A stretch of 6,499 nucleotides of DNA, taken from the NCBI GenBank assembly GCA_027021685.1, contig JALUTW010000428.1, positions 1-6,499 of the forward strand, read 5' to 3'. The notes below the pieces were generated by a model. The model saw nothing but the letters and a program-made list of their open reading frames with translations, did no database searches and had not been told where the DNA came from. This stretch comes from Chromatiales bacterium. GTDB lineage: Bacteria; Pseudomonadota; Gammaproteobacteria; CAMYNG01. Each line of letters opens with the position of its first letter. Position 1 is the stretch's first letter. The position numbers and the translations under genes are program-made. Below are positions 1 through 5,091 of the stretch, piece after piece.

Positions 1-1180
1 TGGCCACCACCAGGCCGCCGATGAGGCCGCCGATGAAGACCATGATCAGGGGCTCCATGAGGCTGGACAGGGCGTCCACCGCGTTGTCCACCTCCTCCTC
101 GTAGAAGTCGGCCACCTTGCCCAGCATTTCGTCCAGGGAGCCGGCCTCCTCGCCGATGGCCGTCATCTGTACCACCATGTTGGGAAACAGGCCGGTCTGG
201 CGCATGGAGACGTTGAGCTGGGTGCCGGTGGCCACGTCCTCGCGCATGCGCCTGACCGCGTCGCCGTAGACCACGTTGCCCACGGCGCCGGCCACCGAGT
301 CCATGGCCTCCACCAGCGGGACGCCGGCGGCGAACATGGTGGACAGGGTGCGGGCGTAGCGGGCGATGGCCGCCTTGCGCAGGATGGGGCCGATGACGGG
401 GATCTTGAGCGACATGCGGTCGATGGATTCTCGCAGCCTGGGGGAGCGCTTGAAGGCCTGGATGGCACCCACCACCGCGGCGATGATGGCGCCGAGGATG
501 ACCCACCAGTACTGGGCGAAGACATGCGAGAGATCGATGACGAAGCGGGTGATGGCCGGCAGGTCGGCGCCGAAGCCGGAAAACAGCTTTTCGAACTCGG
601 GAATGACGAAGATCATCAGCACCGCGGTGATGACGAAAGCCACGACGATCACCGCGGCCGGGTAGAACAGGGCCTTCTTGATCTTGCCCTTGATGGCCTC
701 GGTCTTCTCCTTGTAGGTGGCGATTTTGTCCAGCACGCTGTCTAGGATGCCGGCATGCTCGCCGGACCGGACCAGGTTGCAGAACAGGTCGTCGAAATGC
801 ATCGGGTGCTTGGCCAGGGCATCCGACAGGTTGGAGCCGCCCTCGACGTCGGTCTTGATGCTGGTGAGCAGCGCCTGCATGCCCTGGTTCTCGTGGCCGC
901 GGGCGATGATGTCGAAGGCCTGCACCAGGGGCACGCCGGCGTTCATCATGGTGGCCAGCTGGCGCGAGAAGATGGCGATGTCCTTGGCCCGAACCTTGCG
1001 CTTGCCGCCGAACAGGGGCTGGCTCTTCTTGCGCACCCTGGTGGGCTGGATGCCCTGCCGGCGCAGGTCGGCCTTGACCAGGGCGATGTTGGGACCGGGC
1101 AGCTCTCCGCGCACCTTCTTGCCGCGGCGGTCCTTTCCTTCCCAGACGAATACGGTTTGTGCGGCGGCTTTCTGGGCCAT
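1..1180 (-). CDS. pilC: Type IV pilus inner-membrane platform protein PilC (3' end cut by window edge)
   Basis: PilC is the polytopic inner-membrane platform on which PilB acts to add pilins to the growing fibre. The 393 residues visible show the GspF/PilC (T2SSF) layout. A first cytoplasmic repeat carries SRQLATMMNAGVPL (about 72-85) and is followed by a membrane segment at about 171-194. A second membrane segment lies at about 223-243. A second cytoplasmic repeat carries the matching ARTLSTMFAAGVPL (about 276-289) and GEEAGSLDEML (343-353), and a last membrane segment begins at about 374. The family is usually a little over 400 residues, so only a short C-terminal tail is missing. The ATG at 1178-1180 lies 2 nt after the pilB stop. 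An AAGGA ribosome site sits inside the end of pilB, so the two genes are co-transcribed and probably translationally coupled. No internal stop or frameshift was seen. GspF is the only serious alternative; the pairing with pilB and pilins favours PilC. Confidence 0.96.
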   Translation of the reverse strand, partial: MAQKAAAQTVFVWEGKDRRGKKVRGELPGPNIALVKADLRRQGIQPTRVRKKSQPLFGGKRKVRAKDIAIFSRQLATMMNAGVPLVQAFDIIARGHENQGMQALLTSIKTDVEGGSNLSDALAKHPMHFDDLFCNLVRSGEHAGILDSVLDKIATYKEKTEAIKGKIKKALFYPAAVIVVAFVITAVLMIFVIPEFEKLFSGFGADLPAITRFVIDLSHVFAQYWWVILGAIIAAVVGAIQAFKRSPRLRESIDRMSLKIPVIGPILRKAAIARYARTLSTMFAAGVPLVEAMDSVAGAVGNVVYGDAVRRMREDVATGTQLNVSMRQTGLFPNMVVQMTAIGEEAGSLDEMLGKVADFYEEEVDNAVDALSSLMEPLIMVFIGGLIGGLVVA

Positions 1181-1182
1181 GG

Positions 1183-2901
1183 TCATTCCTTCGTCACGCG
1201 GTTGATTTCATCCAGGGACGTGATGCCGTCCTTGACCTTCTTCAGGCCCGAACGGCGCAGATCGGGAATGCCTTCCTTGGCCGCCTGGTCGGCGAGCTGG
1301 ATGGCATTGCCACCCTCCATGATGATGCGGCCCATCTCCTCGGACACCGGCATCACCTGGTAGATGCCCACCCGGCCCTTGTAGCCGCCGCTGCACTGGT
1401 CGCAGCCCACGGGGCCGTACACCCTGACCCCGGCCTTGATCTCCGCCTCGGTGAAGCCCTCCTTGAGCAGGGCCTCCCTGGGGATGTCCAGCGGCTTCTT
1501 GCAGTGCTTGCACAGGCGCCGGGCCAGGCGCTGGGCGATGATGAGATGCACCGAGGAGGCGATGTTGTAGGGCGGCACGCCCATGTTGGCCAGGCGGGTC
1601 AGGGTCTGGGGCGCATCGTTGGTGTGCAGGGTGGACAGCACCAGGTGGCCGGTCTGGGCCGCCTTGATGGCGATTTCGGCCGTCTCCAGGTCGCGGATCT
1701 CGCCCACCAGGATGACGTCCGGGTCCTGGCGCAGGAAGGCGCGCAGGGCCGCGGCGAAATCCAGGCCCACCTTGGGATTGATGTTGACCTGGTTGATGCC
1801 GGGCATGTTGATCTCCACCGGGTCTTCGGCGGTGGAGATGTTGCGGTCCGGGGTGTTGAGGATGTTGACCGCGGTGTACAGGGTGACCGTCTTGCCGGAA
1901 CCGGTGGGGCCGGTGACCAGGACCATGCCGTAGGGCTTGGCGATGGCCTCCATGAACAGCTTCTTCTGTTCCTCCTCGAAGCCCAGGGCGTCCACCCCCA
2001 GCATGGCCGAGGTGGGATCGAGAATACGGAGGACGATCTTTTCCCCGAACAGGGTGGGGCAGGTGTTGACGCGGAAATCGATGGCCTTGTTCTTGGACAG
2101 GTTCATCTTGATGCGCCCGTCCTGGGGGATGCGGCGCTCCGAGATGTCCAGCCGCGACATGACCTTGAGCCGGGCGGCCAGCCGCGGGGCCATGCCCACG
2201 GGCGGAGAAGCCACCTCGTGCAGCACGCCGTCCTGGCGGAAGCGTACCCGGTAGTTCTTTTCGTAGGGCTCGAAATGGATGTCCGAGGCGCCCTTGTTGA
2301 TGGCATCCAGCAGCACCTTGTTGACGAAGCGCACCACCGGGGTGTCGTCGGCGTCGGACTCGGTGATGTCGCCGGCGGTGTCGGCCTCGGTGTCGGCGAA
2401 TTCCACATCGTCCAGGTCGGAATCCGAGACCAGGTCCGACAGGGAGGTGTCGTTGGCCTCCATGGCCCGGTCGATGGCCTTGGCCAGCTTGTCGTCCTCC
2501 ACCAGGATGGCTTCCACGCTCATCCCCACGTGGAACTTGATCTCGTCCAGGCCCTGGAGGTTGGTGGGGTCGGACACGGCCAGGAACAGGCGGTTGCCCC
2601 GCTTGTAGATGGGCAGGGCGTGGTGGCGGCGCACCAGCTTCTCCTGCACCAGCTTGGTGATGGCGGGGTCGATGTCGATGGCGTCGATGTCCAGCAGGGG
2701 AACGCCGAACTCCTGGGCCGCCACCGTGGCCACCTGGCGGCCGCCCACCAGGCCGGAGCCCACCACGTGGCTGACGAACGGTACCTTCTTCTTGGCCGAG
2801 TCGGCCAGGGCCTTGCGGGCGTCGGCCTCGCTCATGAGGCCGTCCTGGACCAGGCGCCGGGCCAGCCCGGGGAGGGTGAACTGGGTGTTGGGTGTGGCCA
2901 T
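1183..2901 (-). CDS. pilB: Type IV pilus extension ATPase PilB
   Basis: This is the cytoplasmic hexameric ATPase that drives pilin polymerisation through PilC. It has 572 residues, a normal PilB length. The N-terminal region (about 10-145) resembles the MshEN/T2SSE-N domain of this family. A very acidic linker (about 150-187) and the conserved DTPVVRFVNKVLLDAI segment follow. The ATPase core has Walker A GPTGSGKT (331-338), an Asp box ending AEDPVE (358-363), Walker B VILVGEIRD with catalytic Glu401, and His-box residues His419 and His426 in GHLVLSTLHTND. The zinc-binding tetracysteine pairs are CKHC (464-467) and CDQC (500-503). The protein ends in NRVTKE. All key residues are present. The start MATPNTQF is chosen because the following LPGLARRLVQDGL is the usual PilB N-terminus, although the ribosome site in front is weak. 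It precedes pilC by 2 nt. The RLG-type c-di-GMP motif seen in MshE-like proteins is not clearly present. Confidence 0.97.
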   Translation of the reverse strand: MATPNTQFTLPGLARRLVQDGLMSEADARKALADSAKKKVPFVSHVVGSGLVGGRQVATVAAQEFGVPLLDIDAIDIDPAITKLVQEKLVRRHHALPIYKRGNRLFLAVSDPTNLQGLDEIKFHVGMSVEAILVEDDKLAKAIDRAMEANDTSLSDLVSDSDLDDVEFADTEADTAGDITESDADDTPVVRFVNKVLLDAINKGASDIHFEPYEKNYRVRFRQDGVLHEVASPPVGMAPRLAARLKVMSRLDISERRIPQDGRIKMNLSKNKAIDFRVNTCPTLFGEKIVLRILDPTSAMLGVDALGFEEEQKKLFMEAIAKPYGMVLVTGPTGSGKTVTLYTAVNILNTPDRNISTAEDPVEINMPGINQVNINPKVGLDFAAALRAFLRQDPDVILVGEIRDLETAEIAIKAAQTGHLVLSTLHTNDAPQTLTRLANMGVPPYNIASSVHLIIAQRLARRLCKHCKKPLDIPREALLKEGFTEAEIKAGVRVYGPVGCDQCSGGYKGRVGIYQVMPVSEEMGRIIMEGGNAIQLADQAAKEGIPDLRRSGLKKVKDGITSLDEINRVTKE

Positions 2902-2927
2902 GGTTACCCGTCAGTGCCCGCCGCCTG

Positions 2928-2945
2928 CCCGGAACCCGTTCCGGG
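2928..2945 (-). repeat. Perfect 18-bp palindrome in the pilB leader
   Basis: CCCGGAAC and GTTCCGGG form an 8+8 perfect inverted repeat around 2 bp, ending 27 bases upstream of the pilB ATG. As DNA it could be an operator just downstream of the candidate pilB promoter. As RNA it would fold into a 7-bp stem with a 4-nt loop. No T tract follows it, so it is not a typical terminator. That the repeat exists is certain; its function is inferred. Confidence 0.5.
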
Positions 2946-2963
2946 AACAGCGGCCGTTCTCCC

Positions 2964-2991
2964 TATATACACAAATTTCAATGGGTTGCAA
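2964..2991 (-). promoter_or_regulatory. Candidate sigma-70-type promoter for pilB
   Basis: On the minus strand a TTGCAA hexamer (2986-2991) and a TATATA hexamer (2964-2969) are separated by 16 bp, in a locally AT-rich patch within a GC-rich gap of 202 bp between the third pilin and pilB. Each hexamer matches four of six consensus bases. Transcription would start near 2957, giving a leader of about 55 nt that contains the 18-bp palindrome. It would allow pilBC to be expressed independently of the pilin promoter. Confidence 0.35.
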
Positions 2992-3077
2992 AGCATCGGT
3001 GACCGGACATGGGACGCCGGTGGCAATTTCCGGGCCCATGGCAGGTTATCGGAAGGGACAAACCGGGACTTGAGGGT

Positions 3078-3103
3078 TCCCGCCCGCAGGGGGCTGCGCG
3101 GGA
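3078..3103 (-). terminator. Hairpin directly after the third pilin gene
   Basis: Immediately after the TGA, the transcript can fold as TCCCG-CGCAG, loop CCCC, CTGCG, a 2-nt bulge, then CGGGA: ten G/C-rich pairs in all. What follows is AACCCTC rather than a U run, so it is a weak intrinsic terminator at best. It may instead be a 3'-end stabiliser or a Rho-dependent end. It would separate the pilin transcript from pilBC. Confidence 0.4.
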
Positions 3104-3490
3104 TCACTTGGTGATGGTGACCACGGTACCTTTCCCGGCCAGCTTGTTGATGCCGGTGGCGGTGAGGGTGTAGCCGTTGCCGCCGCCGCTCAGGGTCACG
3201 CTGTAGGTGCAGTTGTTCCAGCCGTTGGCCGTGGCCGTGTAGAAGCCGTTGCTGTTGTTCTGGAGATCGGCCTTGGTGCTGCCCGCGAAATAAGTATTGT
3301 TGCTGAGGAAAAACTCCTCCTCGGCGATCTGGATGGCACTGGCCTCGTTCTGGCACTCGGCTATGCGGCTGGAGGTCACGTAACCGGTGTAGGCCGGGAT
3401 GGCGATGGCCGTGACGGTGGCCAGCACCGCCACCACCACCATGAGTTCAATCAGCGTCATGCCGCGATTCTTCAGGAGCGTGCTGCGCAT
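3104..3490 (-). CDS. Divergent type IV pilin (PilE-like minor pilin), pilin 3
   Basis: This is a prepilin of 128 residues with a short basic leader MRSTLLKNRG, then the cleavage site and MTLIELMVVV, with the usual Glu at mature position 5. The hydrophobic N-terminal helix runs from about 11 to 36 and contains AIAIPAY. The mature protein starts with Met rather than the common Phe; the peptidase would cut after Gly10. The body resembles PilE-like pilins, with AEEEFFLSNNTYF at about 56-68, and has two cysteines (Cys46, Cys94) that could form a disulfide. It is shorter than its two neighbours and differs from them after the N-terminal helix. It lies 56 bp after pilin 2 and 202 bp before pilB. A start 60 nt upstream (3550) is open but would give a 30-residue leader; the ATG at 3488-3490 with its AGGA site fits a class III leader. 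It could be a minor pilin or an alternative subunit. Confidence 0.88.
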   Translation of the reverse strand: MRSTLLKNRGMTLIELMVVVAVLATVTAIAIPAYTGYVTSSRIAECQNEASAIQIAEEEFFLSNNTYFAGSTKADLQNNSNGFYTATANGWNNCTYSVTLSGGGNGYTLTATGINKLAGKGTVVTITK

Positions 3491-3498
3491 AATCCAGG

Positions 3499-3502
3499 TC
3501 CT
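3499..3502 (-). promoter_or_regulatory. Ribosome-binding site that sets the pilin 3 start
   Basis: AGGA lies 8 nt before the ATG at 3488-3490. This supports the short-leader start over the in-frame ATG at 3550, which overlaps the pilin 2 stop and would give an atypically long prepilin leader. Confidence 0.55.
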
Positions 3503-3546
3503 CGCTTGGTCTGGGCATAACTGTAGCAGAACGGGCCGCTGCCGGA

Positions 3547-3990
3547 TCATTCAGGGGTGAAGGTCTGGACCAGCGGTACCGGGTAATCGGCGGCCACGGT
3601 GCCTGCCACCGGCGCGGCAGTGATGGTCACCGGCTGTCCCGCCTGGGGCCGGTTGTTGGCGTCGAGCCCGGAGATGGCCACCTGGCCCGGGGCCGGGCTG
3701 GTGCCCGTGACGAAGGCCGGCAGGGCCGGGTTGCCCACCGCAAAACGGGCACCGTCGTTGAGTTGATTGATGACATCGTCGCCCTGGCCGCCGGCGGCGA
3801 TCTTGGCCGCCTCCGACCTGGTCACCCGCACCGCGTTGTGCAGGTGCTCCACCAGACCGGTGATTTTTGCAGAGCGGATATAACCCTGGTAGGCGGGGAC
3901 GGCGATGGCGGCCAGCAGGCCGATGATCGCCACCACGATCATCAGCTCGATGAGGGTGAACGCCGCGATTCGGTTGTGGTGACGTTCCAT
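3547..3990 (-). CDS. Type IV pilin paralogue with Ala at the -1 cleavage position, pilin 2
   Basis: This is a prepilin of 147 residues from the ATG at 3988-3990, with leader [10 protein letters not shown] followed by [14 protein letters not shown] and a standard N-terminal helix. The residue before the cleavage site is Ala (codon GCG) instead of the near-universal Gly; prepilin peptidases tolerate Ala poorly or partially. The body aligns along its length with pilin 1: shared KAEAAK/RSEAAK, DLISQL/DVINQL, IGNP/VGNP, GQV-I-GL, AGT--DYP and a TF-PE end. It lacks both cysteines of pilin 1. It therefore looks like a diverged tandem duplicate. A GTG three codons upstream (3997-3999) is also possible and would lengthen the leader; the ATG is preferred because GGTGG lies 5 nt in front of it. 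It follows pilin 1 after a strong hairpin. It may be a second structural pilin, a minor subunit, or a poorly processed variant. Confidence 0.92.
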   Translation of the reverse strand: MERHHNRIAAFTLIELMIVVAIIGLLAAIAVPAYQGYIRSAKITGLVEHLHNAVRVTRSEAAKIAAGGQGDDVINQLNDGARFAVGNPALPAFVTGTSPAPGQVAISGLDANNRPQAGQPVTITAAPVAGTVAADYPVPLVQTFTPE

Positions 3991-4034
3991 GATAGCCACC
4001 GGGCAGAGTCGTCACTCCACCCCGGTACAAGATT

Positions 4035-4064
4035 GCCCCGCTCCGGAGGCATCCGGAGCGGGGC
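4035..4064 (-). terminator. Perfect 13-bp GC-rich hairpin between pilins 1 and 2
   Basis: GCCCCGCTCCGGA and its exact reverse complement are separated by TGCC, 15 nt after the pilin 1 stop. The next bases are AATCTTGT, a poor U tract, so partial termination or protection of the pilin 1 mRNA 3' end is more likely than full termination. Either would leave pilin 1 in excess over the downstream pilins, as expected for a major subunit. Confidence 0.6.
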
Positions 4065-4079
4065 CGCGTGTTCCCGGCC

Positions 4080-4529
4080 TTATTCGGGAATGAAGGTGAT
4101 GGTATCGGTTGCCGGCACACGGCCACTGGGGTAGTCGCTCGAGGCGGTGCCTGCCACCAACCCGGCGCCGATGGTGACGGTGGTGCCGGTGACCGGGCAA
4201 CCCGAGGTCAGACCGTTGATATACACCTGTCCCGAGCCTGCGGAGCTTCCGGCGACATAGGCCGACGCGCTGGGATTCCCGATGGCGGTCTTGGCGCCGC
4301 TGTCGGTGAGCTGGCTGATGAGGTCGGTGCACTGGCCGCTGACCTGCATCTTGGCCGCCTCGGCCTTGGTCAGGCGGTAGGCGTTCTCCCAGTTTTCCAC
4401 CAGGCTCGCTACCTTGGACTGCTTGATGTAGTTGTTGTACGCCGGGATGGCGATGGCCGCCAGGATGCCGATGATCGCCACCACGATCATGAGCTCGATG
4501 AGGGTAAAACCCTGGATTTTCTTGGACAT
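4080..4529 (-). CDS. pilA: Major type IV pilin (PilA-like), pilin 1
   Basis: This is a prepilin of 149 residues and the probable main structural subunit of the pilus. The leader MSKKIQG is cut after Gly7, exposing [20 protein letters not shown] with Glu at mature position 5. The N-terminal helix runs to about residue 60 ([20 protein letters not shown], then KAEAAK). The C-terminal globular part has exactly two cysteines, Cys67 and Cys111, which may form a disulfide, and ends TFIPE. A good ribosome site (GGAG at 4537-4540) lies 7 nt before the ATG. It is the first gene behind a sigma-54-type promoter and is followed by a strong hairpin, which together suggest high expression with reduced read-through. 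Its length and leader are typical of group A type IVa pilins. The assignment as major pilin comes from position and signals, not from expression data. Confidence 0.94.
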   Translation of the reverse strand: MSKKIQGFTLIELMIVVAIIGILAAIAIPAYNNYIKQSKVASLVENWENAYRLTKAEAAKMQVSGQCTDLISQLTDSGAKTAIGNPSASAYVAGSSAGSGQVYINGLTSGCPVTGTTVTIGAGLVAGTASSDYPSGRVPATDTITFIPE

Positions 4530-4700
4530 GTTGCTACTCCACTCTCGTTTGGTTGTGAGACCTCAGAATGACCATAATCTGGTCGTGCCCGGGCCGCCCC
4601 CTGACCGGGGCCGGCGGCTTGCCGGACGCTCCCTCGCCCGCCGGTCGCCGGACTGCATGTCTTAGTCGGCCGGTGCCGTCAAAACTGTAGTCCGCGTCGC
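4530..4700 (-). other. Predicted long structured 5' leader of the pilin transcript
   Basis: If transcription starts about 12 nt after the -12 element (near 4700), the pilin 1 mRNA has a leader of about 171 nt. It contains a GACCA-GATTA-TGGTC hairpin (4570-4584) close to the ribosome site, and a perfect 7-bp CCGGCGG/CCGCCGG stem (4638-4644 with 4611-4617). I do not recognise a known riboswitch class in it. An open frame running through it begins upstream of the predicted transcription start and is not supported as a gene. Confidence 0.4.
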
Positions 4701-4710
4701 CGTTTTCTTC

Positions 4711-4726
4711 TGCACGCATCGTGCCA
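4711..4726 (-). promoter_or_regulatory. Sigma-54 (-24/-12) promoter of the pilin genes
   Basis: On the minus strand the sequence TGGCACGATGCGTGCA closely matches the RpoN consensus TGGCAC-N5-TTGCA, with the invariant GG and GC separated by exactly 10 bp. Only the first T of TTGCA differs. It points at pilin 1, 182 bp upstream of its ATG. Pseudomonas pilA is also RpoN-dependent and activated by PilR, so the context fits. The element also contains a GCACG-ATG-CGTGC dyad. Confidence 0.82.
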
Positions 4727-4771
4727 GGTTGCGACACAGCTCACGGTACGGGCGGGCACCTGCGCGTACAA

Positions 4772-4810
4772 GACGGGTCCAAGTCAATGTTTTGACGGGC
4801 AAAGTCGGGT
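4772..4810 (-). promoter_or_regulatory. Candidate enhancer: three helically phased GWCGGGY motifs plus a dyad
   Basis: On the plus strand GACGGGT (4772-4778), GACGGGC (4794-4800) and GTCGGGT (4804-4810) start 22 and 10 bp apart, close to two and one helical turns. Within this stretch lies the perfect dyad GTCAA-TGTT-TTGAC (4783-4796). The block sits at about -72 to -110 from the predicted pilin start, where sigma-54 activators such as PilR bind. The motif is not identical to the published P. aeruginosa PilR site, so the assignment is an inference from position and periodicity. Confidence 0.4.
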
Positions 4811-4827
4811 CAGCGGCGGAGGCGTGC

Positions 4828-4853
4828 GGGGAGCCGGGGAAGGCGGGGCAGGG
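4828..4853 (+). other. G-quadruplex motif upstream of the pilin promoter
   Basis: Four G runs (GGGG, GGGG, GGGG, GGG) are separated by loops of 4, 5 and 2 bases, which meets the usual G3+/loop 1-7 rule. It is on the strand opposite the pilin mRNA sense strand, about 100 bp upstream of the sigma-54 promoter. In GC-rich DNA such motifs can occur by chance. Confidence 0.45.
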
Positions 4854-4906
4854 AGCGGTGAACCGGGGCGCCGGGCCGGCATCGCCACGGCCGGCAGGGG
4901 CAGAAA

Positions 4907-4923
4907 GTGACGAAAATGGTCAC
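4907..4923. repeat. GTGAC-N7-GTCAC dyad
   Basis: This is a perfect 5+5 inverted repeat with a 7-bp AT-containing centre, midway between the two divergent operons. Its shape fits a dimeric regulator site, but it does not have the CRP/Vfr spacing (TGTGA-N6-TCACA), and I cannot name a regulator. Confidence 0.3.
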
Positions 4924-4965
4924 CCCGCGGGCCGCCACGGTCCGGCCAATTGTGAAACTACTCGA

Positions 4966-5015
4966 TTTTTTTAATTTAACTTATTGATTGAGTTGTATAT
5001 TCGGTAGCATACTTG
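4966..5015 (+). promoter_or_regulatory. Probable promoter region of gspC
   Basis: This is a strongly AT-rich patch in GC-rich DNA, 77-126 bp before the gspC ATG. It contains several imperfect hexamers. TATATT (4996-5001, five of six -10 bases) lacks a good -35. TTGATT (4984-4989) is 18 bp from CATACT (5008-5013). I cannot choose between them. The T-rich stretch at its left edge could act as an UP element. Confidence 0.35.
4977..4989 (-). promoter_or_regulatory. Candidate IHF-binding core
   Basis: On the minus strand AATCAATAAGTTA matches the IHF core WATCAANNNNTTR at every defined position and sits beside an A/T tract. It is about 280 bp upstream of the predicted pilin start and inside the gspC promoter region, so it could bend DNA for either operon. 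The A tract lies on the 3' side rather than the usual 5' side, which lowers confidence. Confidence 0.4.
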
Positions 5016-5091
5016 GTCTATCCTTAATCAGGATTCTGCAGCCGGAGCCGCGGAGGGCGACGGCCGCAACGGCGTACTCAACAAGAACCAC

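Larger units (their letters stand above)
4727..5091. other. Divergent intergenic region between the pilin and gspC operons
   Basis: These 365 bases hold no gene I can support. The left half is GC-rich with G runs on the plus strand and carries candidate activator sites and a G4 motif. From about 4947 it becomes AT-rich and carries the IHF-like site and the likely gspC promoter. A short plus-strand frame here (4729-4974) begins with TTG, has no ribosome site, and has a biased low-complexity translation. Confidence 0.6.

Noticed and set aside
1159..3114. 651-residue plus-strand open frame antisense to pilB
   Set aside because: It lies opposite pilB, whose motifs are complete. Its translation is rich in Gly/Val/His/Asp/Leu, as expected for a shadow frame in GC-rich DNA, and it has no recognisable domain.
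3491..3550. Upstream start for pilin 3 (148 residues)
   Set aside because: It would create a 30-residue leader before the cleavage Gly. The downstream ATG gives a normal 10-residue basic leader and has an AGGA site.
4530..4700. Known riboswitch (for example c-di-GMP) in the pilin leader
   Set aside because: The conserved core sequences of the c-di-GMP-I class could not be found. Only generic hairpins are present.
4534..4737. Small minus-strand frame just upstream of pilin 1, as a possible leader peptide
   Set aside because: Its start lies upstream of the predicted sigma-54 transcription start and it overlaps the -24/-12 element. It has no clear ribosome site.
4729..4974. 81-residue plus-strand frame in the intergenic region
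   Set aside because: It has a TTG start and no ribosome site, a biased Gly/Ala/Arg/Pro translation, and it covers the candidate enhancer and G4 motif.
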